Below are positions 1 through 6,221 of a DNA stretch of 22,743 nt, in pieces (positions within the stretch are counted from its first letter, which is position 1; the number at the start of each line of letters is the position of its first letter). The translations under genes and the position numbers were made by a program. Origin of the DNA: an uncultured Oscillospiraceae bacterium (GTDB lineage: Bacteria; Bacillota; Clostridia; Oscillospirales; Ruminococcaceae); the NCBI GenBank assembly GCA_934481355.1, contig CAKSPH010000037.1, forward strand, positions 1-22,743, in the 5' to 3' direction. Under the pieces are notes generated by a model that was not told the DNA's origin, searched no databases, and saw only the letters and a program-made list of their open reading frames with translations.

Positions 1-34
1 GTTAACTGTCCGATGTAAAAGAAAGGAAAAATAT

Positions 35-724
35 ATGCTCGAATTAAGAACCTATTCCAGAAATGAACTTGCAGAAGCACTGAAAATCAAGAATGATAAC
101 CAGCGTATTAAAAAGAAGCTGGAAACAATGGCGGTGGAATATAAAGTCAATGGGCGAGGTGCTAACTGTTCCTTTGAATTGACCTGTTTACGCCATGAAT
201 TCAAGGTTTATTGCATGATGGAACTTGGATTTAGCGGACAGTACAATTATGACAAGCTAAAAAGGTTTACATATTACTTCCTTAGCGACGAAGAATTCAG
301 AAAGCAGACACCTGCGCAGATGGGTAGAGCATTAGACTGTTCTCCTGCTTGCCGCCAGACAATAAAGAAGTGGAAAGATATGTATATGGAACTTAATCTG
401 TTTATAGAAGATGATCGTGACTGTTATTATTTTAGCACGCTTGGTGATATGCGTAAAGAGATAACAAGGGAACAATACTTGAAAGCATGGGACATTTACT
501 GGAAAACGAAATATGAATTCGACTGGGAGTATGCTTCACAGAGAGTTATAGATTACATAGGCGGCTTCCCTAGAAAAAGTAAAAAAGTTCTGTTCAATGC
601 TTTTTATGGAAAAATTATTGATAATCTGGTCAGTTATGCATTAAAAAGCATTGAAAGCGAGGTCGCGAATGCTTCAATTGCTGAAAAGAATTTTGAAAAT
701 AATACAGAAGAAGCCGCTCGGTGA
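35..724 (+). CDS. Hypothetical protein on integrative element, possible winged-helix
   Basis: I do not recognise this 229-aa protein. It is soluble, with no signal peptide or membrane segment, and rich in Lys, Tyr and acidic residues. The N-terminal 45 residues (NELAEALKIKND followed by a basic helix and a short beta-like stretch) look like a small DNA-binding helix-turn-helix, and a second segment near residues 100-130 (IKKWKDMYMELNLF, then a YYFS strand) could be another winged-helix wing; this is inference from pattern only. An AGAAAGGAA ribosome site lies just before the ATG. The next gene starts 37 bp downstream in the same direction, so the two are probably co-transcribed. A strong stem-loop spans its stop codon (710-732). 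AT-rich composition places it in the element, where a replication, mobilisation or regulatory role is possible but unproven. Confidence 0.7.
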   Translation: MLELRTYSRNELAEALKIKNDNQRIKKKLETMAVEYKVNGRGANCSFELTCLRHEFKVYCMMELGFSGQYNYDKLKRFTYYFLSDEEFRKQTPAQMGRALDCSPACRQTIKKWKDMYMELNLFIEDDRDCYYFSTLGDMRKEITREQYLKAWDIYWKTKYEFDWEYASQRVIDYIGGFPRKSKKVLFNAFYGKIIDNLVSYALKSIESEVANASIAEKNFENNTEEAAR

Positions 725-732
725 GCGGCTTC
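710..732 (+). other. Intercistronic stem-loop over a stop codon
   Basis: GAAGCCGCTC (710-719) and GAGCGGCTTC (723-732) form a perfect 10-bp stem with a 3-nt loop that contains the start of the TGA stop of the 229-aa gene. No T-run follows, so it is not a typical intrinsic terminator. It could stabilise mRNA or separate expression of the two genes. Confidence 0.6.
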
Positions 733-761
733 GCAAGAGCACAAAGAAAGGAGGTGATTAT

Positions 762-992
762 ATGACCGAACTAGAGTGGGCAAAAGAAAACCACATAAGG
801 AATTTGCAAAATCTAACAAATGGGAAATCTGCTTTTGAGAACTACAAGGACTTTAGGGAACGGCAAAAGCAGAGAAGAAAAATTCAGCGCGAACAGGAGC
901 AATTAAAGATAGACGAAAAGGCATTGATTGAAGAAGTTCGCAAGGTTGCGGAAAAAGAAATAGGTTTAGCAATTCAGAAGATGTTCAAATAA
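762..992 (+). CDS. Small charged helical hypothetical protein
   Basis: A 76-aa protein of unknown function. The start is set at the ATG (762) because it is preceded by an excellent AAAGGAGGTG ribosome site; the open frame extends upstream to 651 but that part overlaps the previous gene and has no ribosome site. The product is almost entirely Lys, Arg, Glu and Gln from residue 28 on (QRRKIQREQEQ, KALIEEVRKVAEKE), so it should be a long, possibly coiled-coil, helix. It has no signal peptide or membrane segment. It follows the 229-aa gene by 37 bp and is closed by a hairpin terminator, so the pair forms the end of an operon that begins outside the window. Confidence 0.7.
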   Translation: MTELEWAKENHIRNLQNLTNGKSAFENYKDFRERQKQRRKIQREQEQLKIDEKALIEEVRKVAEKEIGLAIQKMFK

Positions 993-997
993 TCAAT

Positions 998-1047
998 GCG
1001 GCAAGCTTGTTTATCCGGTAAAGAGTAAGGCTTGCCGCTCTTTTTTT
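998..1047 (+). terminator. Intrinsic terminator after the 76-aa gene
   Basis: GCGGCAAGC (998-1006) pairs with GCTTGCCGC (1030-1038) and is followed by TCTTTTTTT. The loop is long (23 nt). It ends the 35-992 transcription unit. The stretch from here to 1190 holds no gene that I can support. Confidence 0.8.
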
Positions 1048-1190
1048 GTTCTGTTGTCATTGTGCTGATTTTAGTTGTATCGAAACTATCCGAAAACCGA
1101 TTTCTGAAATCAAATCTGGTTTTGGTAAGTGTACGAGCCACGAAAAGGGAAAAGTTTAAAATGGATTCTGGATTTCCCGAGATATAGCCC

Positions 1191-1523
1191 CTATTTATTG
1201 AGAGAATCGAGATACACTTCAACCAATCTAAATGCAGTTTCCCGTTCTTTTGCTGAATATTCATTAAGCCGCTTGAATAATTCTTCCTGCTGAATGTCAA
1301 GTGTTGCTTCGGTATCTACAAAGATTTCGTTAGGAGTAATATGCAAAGCGTTGCAAATACCTATCAATGTTTCGGCACGCATATTTGATGAGCCACGCTC
1401 AATATCTGCATAGGTTCTGTCAGATAGATTTGCCCGTTCAGCAACTTCCGCTCTTGTCAACCCCGACCTTTTTCTGATTTCATACAGCTTATTTCCAATT
1501 ATATGCATATTTGCGACAAGCAT
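1191..1523 (-). CDS. XRE/Cro-CI family HTH transcriptional regulator
   Basis: A 110-aa protein with a clear HTH_3 (lambda-repressor-like) domain at about residues 10-65: LYEIRKRSGLTRAEVAERANLSDRTYADIERGSSNMRAETLIGI, written here in overview as the classic 'RxxxGLTxxEVAxxANLSxxTYxxIERG' pattern. The C-terminal 40 residues are helical and may dimerise. The ATG at 1523 has an AAAGGAGG site 8 nt upstream. It is divergent from the lipoprotein/membrane-protein operon starting at 1668, and a perfect inverted repeat (1561-1588) lies between the two promoters, so it very probably represses that operon and perhaps itself. Such small XRE regulators are common controllers of integrative elements. HTH assignment is firm; the target is inferred from position. 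Confidence 0.92.
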   Translation of the reverse strand: MLVANMHIIGNKLYEIRKRSGLTRAEVAERANLSDRTYADIERGSSNMRAETLIGICNALHITPNEIFVDTEATLDIQQEELFKRLNEYSAKERETAFRLVEVYLDSLNK

Positions 1524-1554
1524 TTTTCTTCCTCCTTTTGTTGCGTATATATGA

Positions 1555-1560
1555 ATTATA
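1555..1560 (-). promoter_or_regulatory. Candidate -10 box of the XRE repressor gene
   Basis: On the minus strand TATAAT occurs 32 bp before the ATG. At 17 bp upstream there is only a poor -35 match, but the right-hand operator arm fills the spacer, so the repressor could act on its own promoter. Confidence 0.5.
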
Positions 1561-1588
1561 CTTCCTATTTATCTTGACAAATAGGAAG
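1561..1588. promoter_or_regulatory. Perfect 10-bp inverted repeat, likely operator
   Basis: CTTCCTATTT (1561-1570) and AAATAGGAAG (1579-1588) are exact reverse complements separated by 8 nt. The right arm starts at the last base of the TTGACA -35 box of the rightward promoter and the left arm abuts the -10 of the leftward XRE gene. Size, symmetry and position fit the binding site of the XRE protein encoded alongside; binding itself is inference. Confidence 0.8.
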
Positions 1589-1602
1589 AAAAGGTGTATA
1601 AT
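1574..1602 (+). promoter_or_regulatory. Consensus sigma-A promoter for the lipoprotein/membrane operon
   Basis: TTGACA (1574-1579), 17-bp spacer, TATAAT (1597-1602): both hexamers are perfect. The -35 box is embedded in the inverted repeat 1561-1588, so this strong promoter is probably kept off by a repressor. Confidence 0.85.
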
Positions 1603-1667
1603 TTAAGAAGAATAGTTCCTGGTCTATTCTGAACAACAATATTTTATAACAGAAAGGGATAGGTATT

Positions 1668-1829
1668 ATGAAAAAGTGGTTTTCAGCATTGGAAATTTGT
1701 TCTTGTGTATTCTGCTTTGCAGGCTGTACCAACATCAATGAAGAGGATTTACAAAGCAGCAATCTGGTAGAAAAAATCGAGCATTTTGAAGATAATAGCT
1801 ATATTTTGGCTACATCGTTTTTTGCTTGA
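1668..1829 (+). CDS. Small putative lipoprotein (53 aa)
   Basis: A short gene starting at the ATG 66 bp downstream of a perfect promoter. The N-terminus is MKKWFSALEIC with a hydrophobic stretch ending in FAGC, a credible lipobox, with Cys-20 as the acylation site. After it come about 33 polar, acidic residues (CTNINEEDLQSS...). The product would be a tiny membrane-anchored lipoprotein. The hydrophobic core is interrupted by Glu-9 and has several extra cysteines, so signal-peptide function is not certain, and it may be the truncated front of a longer lipoprotein. The ribosome site (AAAGGGATAGG) is moderate. The 301-aa membrane protein begins 30 bp downstream in the same direction. Confidence 0.5.
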   Translation: MKKWFSALEICSCVFCFAGCTNINEEDLQSSNLVEKIEHFEDNSYILATSFFA

Positions 1830-1859
1830 TTCAACAATTTGAAATAATGAGGTGATATT

Positions 1860-2765
1860 ATGGTAACTATACTTTCCAAAAAGCAATTCGTGTTAAATAT
1901 TGTTTATGCGGCTTTGGCAGTTATACTGCTTATATTCTCTTGCACATTGAATGTCGCAGCATATGAATATGTAGGCGAGCAGACACTATATAAAATATAT
2001 GACTTATCTGCTTTAATCATTTCGTCAGTGCTTTTGGCGTTAGGGGCAGCGACCGTATTTTCATTTATTGGTAAAAAGATTCCGTTTCTAATTTCTAATC
2101 TTATCTATTTTTGCGTTAATACGATCTGCATAGTATCTATCTTTAAGCACGGCGAAACGCTTGTAGGTTTATACATATTTATAGCCGCGCTTGTATTGAT
2201 GTTATTATTGGTTATATTACAAATGTCCCTAAAATTTGATACAAGCTTTATGAAGGTAGCTTATACGTCGAAAGAGGTTGTGTTTAACGTTTTCTTTTCT
2301 ATTTCAGTAATGGTAACATATCTGTTTATGAAAGCATTTTGCGTTGTAGAAGTTACAATAATCCCCAACTACTATGCGGCATGGAATTTCTTCGGTACTT
2401 TTGACAGAAGTTATGTATCAGTAAGTTATTTTGAAGCAGCATTTTTAATTGTATTAACTGTATCTGCAATTTTGTTTTGGTATAAAAAATATAAAGCAGC
2501 ATTTGCATTTACTATGATTTATGCTCTTATGTTTTTAATTTCGTTCTTTAAAAATATTGATTGTCCGCACAGGACGTCCGCTTTTCCCGTTGTTGCGATA
2601 ATCTCCTGTGTTCCTATTGTTCTTGCGGTAATCAAATTTAAGGGCTGCATTAAAGTGAATGCTCAACGAAAGAAAGAGGAACTTGACCTTATGCTGAAAG
2701 AGGGAATAATCACTCAAGAAAGTTACAATGAAAAGCTAAACGCCCTCAATCTAAACAATAAATAA
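1860..2765 (+). CDS. Multi-pass membrane protein with SHOCT-like C-terminal tail
   Basis: A 301-aa protein of unknown function with about seven hydrophobic helices (near residues 12-34, 48-70, 76-96, 102-122, 142-162, 193-210, 215-230 and 243-260). The last 35 residues are cytoplasmic, charged and read KKEELDLMLKEGIIT followed by a Y..KL.AL pattern. This resembles the SHOCT short C-terminal domain (L..L...G.IT..E/Y...K..LL), which is found at the ends of many unrelated membrane proteins. ATG 1860 has a GAGGTG ribosome site. The gene lies in the operon driven by the repressor-overlapped promoter at 1574 and ends at a hairpin terminator. No transporter or enzyme family is evident; a role in host-surface modification, immunity or signalling by the element is possible only. 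Confidence 0.8.
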   Translation: MVTILSKKQFVLNIVYAALAVILLIFSCTLNVAAYEYVGEQTLYKIYDLSALIISSVLLALGAATVFSFIGKKIPFLISNLIYFCVNTICIVSIFKHGETLVGLYIFIAALVLMLLLVILQMSLKFDTSFMKVAYTSKEVVFNVFFSISVMVTYLFMKAFCVVEVTIIPNYYAAWNFFGTFDRSYVSVSYFEAAFLIVLTVSAILFWYKKYKAAFAFTMIYALMFLISFFKNIDCPHRTSAFPVVAIISCVPIVLAVIKFKGCIKVNAQRKKEELDLMLKEGIITQESYNEKLNALNLNNK

Positions 2766-2769
2766 AGAA

Positions 2770-2800
2770 AAACGCAGGACAAAAAATCCTGCGTTTCTCT
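2770..2800 (+). terminator. Intrinsic terminator after the membrane protein
   Basis: AAACGCAGGA (2770-2779) and TCCTGCGTTT (2787-2796) form a perfect 10-bp stem with a 7-nt A-rich loop, followed by CTCTTTG. The AT-rich DNA from here to 2908 shows no gene. Confidence 0.8.
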
Positions 2801-2908
2801 TTGCAATATTATCCAAATATTTAACCTCATATATTTATTATATAATGTTAATAACTTGAATAAAATAAATCTTCATGCCACTTGCCATTGCATTGGATAT
2901 ATAAATTA

Positions 2909-2938
2909 TTGACAAGACCTCACTTCTTTTGCTATAAT
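2909..2938 (+). promoter_or_regulatory. Promoter of the WYL regulator gene
   Basis: TTGACA (2909-2914), 18-bp spacer, TATAAT (2933-2938), 25 bp before the ATG. Both hexamers are perfect. Confidence 0.8.
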
Positions 2939-2963
2939 AAAGAAAAACGGCAAAGGAAAAAAT

Positions 2964-4064
2964 ATGACGAACGAATCAACAATAGAAAGCGGTCACGGCA
3001 GAAAGAACAACCAAAAACTCAAACCCTATCTTGTATTGCAGTATCTTTTGAAATATACAGATGAAGATAATCTGGCTTCTGCTTCTGATATTATCGGATT
3101 CCTTGAAGATTGCGGAATTTATGCGGAGCGCCGCTCAATTTACAGAGATATTGAAGATATCAATAAAATAATCTGGCTTCTGGAAAACGAAAGCACTATT
3201 GATGAAGCCGAAGCCACTCTTGCTACTGATGAAACAGAAAAGCTTGTGCAGTATGACAAGAGCCGCAAAGGATTTTATGTGCGGCAGACACGCTTTGATC
3301 TGGACGATATCCGCATTTTGGCAGAGTGCGTATATTCCTCAAAGTTCATTTCACAGGGACAGGCAGAGCGGCTTGTTGATGTGATTACAGAGTTCGTCAG
3401 TATTTATCAAGCTGACAAGATAAAACAGGATTCATTCCTAACAGATCGGGTAAAAACGAACAACAAGCAAGTCTTGAACAATATCAGCCGAATAAACGAA
3501 GCAATCAGTGCAAAAAATCACGCGCCCGAACAGATAAGTTTCAAGTACCTTAAATGCTCTATAAACAATGTGAATGAGCAGCTTGAACGCAGAAACGGCA
3601 ACAGATACATTGTCAGTCCCTACAAGCTTCTGATAAACGAGGGGAATTATTATCTCCTTGCGTTTGAGAGCCGCTCACAAAAGATAAAAACATACAGAGT
3701 TGACCGCATGAAAGACGTTCAGCTTCTGGGAGTGCCTAGAGAGGGCGCGGAAGCCTTTTCCGCTGTTGAAATAGAATCATATGCTCAGAGGACATTTTCC
3801 ATGTTCGGCGGCGAAACGCAAAGAATTACGATTCACTTTGTAAATCCGCTTCTTGATACTGTTGTAGACCGCTTTGGAACAGCAAATGTGATTTATGGAA
3901 AGGTTGACGGGGATCATTTCAGCATTAACACAAAGGTGAATATCAGCGATCAGTTCTTTTCATGGCTTTGCAGTTTTGGAAAACGTGCAAAACTTGTTGC
4001 TCCTGCGCCAGTGGTAGAGGAATTTAAGCAGTTCCTTGATAAAATTCGTAATATGTATGAATAA
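2964..4064 (+). CDS. WYL-domain helix-turn-helix transcriptional regulator
   Basis: A 366-aa protein with an N-terminal winged HTH (about residues 18-65; LVLQYLLKYTDEDN, then RRSIYRDIEDIN as recognition region) and a central WYL domain (about 195-260; RYIVSPYKLLINEGNYYLLAF, then KTYRVDRMKDVQLL), followed by the C-terminal WCX-like extension. WYL regulators bind small or nucleic-acid ligands and often control defence systems and mobile elements. The start at ATG 2964 has an AAAGGAAA site and a perfect promoter just upstream. It is monocistronic and converges with the integrase gene, with which it shares a terminator. Likely an element-borne repressor; its targets are not shown by the sequence, though its neighbour suggests element maintenance. 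Confidence 0.9.
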   Translation: MTNESTIESGHGRKNNQKLKPYLVLQYLLKYTDEDNLASASDIIGFLEDCGIYAERRSIYRDIEDINKIIWLLENESTIDEAEATLATDETEKLVQYDKSRKGFYVRQTRFDLDDIRILAECVYSSKFISQGQAERLVDVITEFVSIYQADKIKQDSFLTDRVKTNNKQVLNNISRINEAISAKNHAPEQISFKYLKCSINNVNEQLERRNGNRYIVSPYKLLINEGNYYLLAFESRSQKIKTYRVDRMKDVQLLGVPREGAEAFSAVEIESYAQRTFSMFGGETQRITIHFVNPLLDTVVDRFGTANVIYGKVDGDHFSINTKVNISDQFFSWLCSFGKRAKLVAPAPVVEEFKQFLDKIRNMYE

Positions 4065-4066
4065 GC

Positions 4067-4099
4067 AAGAGCCGAAAGTTACACGCTTTCGGCTCTTTT
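4067..4099. terminator. Shared hairpin terminator between WYL gene and integrase
   Basis: GAGCCGAAAG and CTTTCGGCTC form a 10-bp stem with a short loop, followed by TTTTTGTT on the plus strand. On the minus strand the T-run is weaker, so it works best for the WYL gene and may also stop integrase transcripts. Confidence 0.75.
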
Positions 4100-4101
4100 T
4101 G

Positions 4102-5313
4102 TTATAGGTTTTCTATGTTGTTCCGCAGAACGTCAATTCCGGTTTTGGAAACGGCAATATAATAGCGCTGCGTCACTTGAATATTTCCGTGCCCCATCTG
4201 GTTACAAAGCAAGTGAGTTGGCGTGTTCATTTCTGCCATTAAAGTTCCGTATGTGTGCCGCAGATAATGATATTTGAACTTTATCCCTAGTTTGCTTTTT
4301 ATTTCTCTTGTGGGATATTTAAAAGAATTAACGGTTTGTATCTTGCCGTCATACAAACAGTTGACAAGGGCTGTCGAGGATATCTCCTTTCCGTCCAGAT
4401 CTTGAATCATACGTTGATTTTGTTTGCGCAGAGCGGCGTATTCTATTTCATTTTTCTGCCGCTCGACTGCCAGTGTCTGGAAATGTTCTTTCAATGCGGC
4501 GCACATATATAATGTTCTTTTTGAGTTGTGAGTTTTAGGGGAAACAAGCTTGATAAGTCCGTTCTGATACTGCATTTGACGGTCTATTATGATTATTCCG
4601 GCTTCAATGTCCACGTTATCCCACTTCAGCCCGAAGCATTCGTTTATCCGCAAGCCGCAATACCGCCCCAGAAGATAAGCGGTTTCTGCGTTTGTTCCCT
4701 TGAAATATTCATCAAGAGCAGAAAGTTCTTCTCTGCTGAACGTGACTATTTCTGTATCATCTTCTGATTTTTGTTTTGGCATTTTAATTTTGGTGTTCTT
4801 ATTAACACACAGCTTGTTGTATGTATCAACATCAAGGTAGTTTCGGGAATACGCCTGTCCGAATATCAGATAGAACATTTTGAGAAAGCTTTCAGTGTAC
4901 TGGAATGAATATCCATTCACGAAATACAATTCAGAAAGGAAGTCGCTCACTTCCGCAACAGAAATACTATCTACAAATCGTTTCCCGAAGCGTGGACAGA
5001 TATGGTTTTCCCATAAGCTGTCCTGCTTTCTGATAGTCTGGTAAGCCTTGCCAACTCTGCCGTTCTCGCGGTACTCCTTGAAAACATCTGACATTGTACG
5101 GCGCACTATCTTTTCAGTTCGCTTCATGTCAGTGTGTGCTTCTTTGATTGCTGTTTCTCTTGCCTTTGCCGCCGCCTTTTTGGTAGGAAATTTGTTGCCG
5201 TTTTCATCTCTGGTTTTGCGCTGTGATATCTGCTTTCCGTCAATGATAACTGTAAAGCGAAATCCCCATGAATTGTCACTGTTCTGAAATACCCCATTCT
5301 GCTCTTTTGCCAT
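4102..5313 (-). CDS. Tyrosine recombinase/integrase of the element
   Basis: A 403-aa site-specific recombinase of the phage-integrase family. The N-terminus holds an AP2-like/arm DNA-binding domain (about 8-55, SWGFRFTVIIDGKQ...), then a core-binding domain (about 65-165) and the catalytic domain. Catalytic residues are visible: Arg-222 in GLRINE, His-349 and Arg-352 in HYLRHT, the His of MGHGN, and the nucleophile Tyr-385 in TQRYYIAV. I start at ATG 5313, because GAGGTG lies 6 nt upstream; the longer GTG start at 5322 would sit inside that ribosome site. It lies at the right boundary of the element with its promoter facing the junction, as expected for an integrase gene next to its attachment site. 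No excisionase gene is seen beside it. It should integrate and excise the element in the rubrerythrin gene. Confidence 0.95.
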   Translation of the reverse strand: MAKEQNGVFQNSDNSWGFRFTVIIDGKQISQRKTRDENGNKFPTKKAAAKARETAIKEAHTDMKRTEKIVRRTMSDVFKEYRENGRVGKAYQTIRKQDSLWENHICPRFGKRFVDSISVAEVSDFLSELYFVNGYSFQYTESFLKMFYLIFGQAYSRNYLDVDTYNKLCVNKNTKIKMPKQKSEDDTEIVTFSREELSALDEYFKGTNAETAYLLGRYCGLRINECFGLKWDNVDIEAGIIIIDRQMQYQNGLIKLVSPKTHNSKRTLYMCAALKEHFQTLAVERQKNEIEYAALRKQNQRMIQDLDGKEISSTALVNCLYDGKIQTVNSFKYPTREIKSKLGIKFKYHYLRHTYGTLMAEMNTPTHLLCNQMGHGNIQVTQRYYIAVSKTGIDVLRNNIENL

Positions 5314-5329
5314 TGAAATCACCTCAAAA

Positions 5330-5399
5330 GTTGTAATAAAGTTGTAAAAACTCTTTACAAACTAGTAAGAAGATTTACAAGACTTGTTAAAAGTTGTTT
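5330..5399. repeat. Repeated GTTGTAA/TTTACAA motifs, candidate integrase arm sites
   Basis: GTTGTAA occurs at 5330-5336 and 5341-5347, its near-complement TTTACAA at 5354-5360 and 5374-5380, and related CTTGTTA/AGTTGTT at 5382-5398. The cluster fills the AT-rich gap between the integrase start and the gene junction. Arm-type sites of tyrosine recombinases are expected exactly here; binding is inference. The same stretch must hold the integrase promoter. Confidence 0.5.
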
Positions 5400-5404
5400 C
5401 AGAG

Positions 5405-5445
5405 ATTTGGCTTGACAAAAGGCTTTAAAGGCTCTCAACCTCGAC
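5405..5445. mobile_element. Right attachment junction of the integrative element
   Basis: Composition changes here and an in-frame TGA at 5413-5415 is followed at once by rubrerythrin coding sequence. The attachment core must lie in or just after this junction, probably within the AAAGGCTTTAAAGGCTCTC stretch (5418-5436). The partner copy at the left end is outside the window, so the exact core cannot be set. Confidence 0.6.
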
Positions 5446-5535
5446 GCTATCCACGACACAGTTCACGAGATGGCAAAGGACGAGGCAAGACACGGAAAGG
5501 CTTTCGAGGGTCTGCTGAACAGATACTTCAAGTGA
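5416..5535 (+). pseudogene. rbr: 3' fragment of a rubrerythrin-family gene split by the element
   Basis: The frame from 5416 to the TGA at 5533-5535 encodes 39 residues, starting [15 protein letters not shown] and ending with [10 protein letters not shown]; in between is [12 protein letters not shown]. This is the characteristic C-terminus of clostridial rubrerythrin/NADH peroxidase proteins, where the ExxxHG of KDEARHG belongs to the di-iron site (family knowledge). No start codon or ribosome site precedes it and a stop lies directly upstream, so it is not expressed as such. It represents the far end of the integration target. The gene's terminator (5552-5583) is still in place. Integrases that target 3' gene ends usually bring a matching end, so the 5' part, left of the window, may still make a whole protein. 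Confidence 0.85.
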
Positions 5536-5551
5536 TCCTTCCAGAATAGGA

Positions 5552-5586
5552 AAAAGCTCCGGGCGGTTTCGTCCGGAGCTTTTGTT
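5552..5586. terminator. Bidirectional terminator between rubrerythrin end and 118-aa gene
   Basis: AAAAGCTCCGG (5552-5562) and CCGGAGCTTTT (5573-5583) form an 11-bp stem. T-runs are present on both strands, so it can end the rubrerythrin transcript and the minus-strand gene at 5599. Confidence 0.85.
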
Positions 5587-5598
5587 TAGAGGTGACCT

Positions 5599-5955
5599 TT
5601 ATTCAGCTCTCTTTGCCATTTCGGTGTTGTACTGGAGCTGCGTAATTTCGCCCTTTGAGAGCAGCTCACTGAGCTGGTCGTCCGTGTAGCTGTAAAGCTC
5701 GCTGGAGCTTATCTCGGTGCTGGAATCCGATGTGTCCGCGCTCTCTGAAAGGGGCTGCGCCCCGGAGGTCTGCTCCTGCTCGGTGCTCTCCCCGGTGAGG
5801 TACTGCTGAGCTTTTTCGCTGAGCTCCACGCGGTCGGTCTTGGGGGGCTGGGTCTGCGTGGTTCCAGAGGTCTGCTTTTCCTGTGCGGACTTCACCCCGG
5901 ACAGCCTCGCGGAGGAAATGCTGTCTGCGCTGTTTGCGTCAAGTGTAATGGTCAT
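5599..5955 (-). CDS. Small low-complexity hypothetical protein, FlgM-like motif
   Basis: A 118-aa soluble protein of unknown function. I start it at ATG 5955, which has AAAGGAG 8 nt upstream; the longer frame to 6009 runs into the promoter's -10 box. Residues about 25-80 are Ser/Thr/Gln/Glu-rich and probably disordered. KTDRVELSEKAQQYL (about 40-54) resembles the short motif seen in FlgM-type anti-sigma factors and other flagellar-associated proteins, but the match is too short for a call. The C-terminus (DDQLSELLSKGEITQ, then LQYNTEMAKR) looks like a SHOCT-type helical hairpin. It is monocistronic with its own promoter and terminator, divergent from cardiolipin synthase. Confidence 0.7.
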   Translation of the reverse strand: MTITLDANSADSISSARLSGVKSAQEKQTSGTTQTQPPKTDRVELSEKAQQYLTGESTEQEQTSGAQPLSESADTSDSSTEISSSELYSYTDDQLSELLSKGEITQLQYNTEMAKRAE

Positions 5956-6007
5956 GGTGATTCTCCTTTGTCCGTTTTCCGTGAAATGATTCCATTTCGC
6001 TGACCTC

Positions 6008-6037
6008 ATTCTAGCACCGGTTACGGCGCTTTGTCAA
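6008..6037 (-). promoter_or_regulatory. Promoter of the 118-aa gene
   Basis: On the minus strand TTGACA (6032-6037), 18-bp spacer, TAGAAT (6008-6013). It fixes the start at 5955 and leaves a leader of about 45 nt with a small inverted repeat (GAAATG/CATTTC, 5983-5998). Confidence 0.75.
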
Positions 6038-6162
6038 TTTAAAAGAATATCATTGCGTGCGAAAATCAATATTTCATTCCGCTGTCACGGAATTTACACA
6101 GCATTGTGGGTAAATGTTACCTTTGCGGCGGTATAATGCACAGTTCCCCCGGTGGATTGATG

Positions 6163-6191
6163 TTGACGTTTTCCCCGGAATATGTTACAAT
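6163..6191 (+). promoter_or_regulatory. Promoter of cls
   Basis: TTGACG (6163-6168), 17-bp spacer, TACAAT (6186-6191), 30 bp before the ATG. An isolated TATAAT at 6132-6137 has no good -35 box. Confidence 0.75.
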
Positions 6192-6221
6192 ATATTCCGG
6201 AGAGATATTCTGGAGGTAAAA

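Noticed and set aside
1..34. Possible end of an upstream gene (stop at 16-18)
   Set aside because: Only five codons are visible, too few to support a coding call.
651..761. Upstream extension of the 76-aa gene
   Set aside because: Overlaps the previous gene in another frame and lacks a ribosome site, whereas ATG 762 has AAAGGAGGTG.
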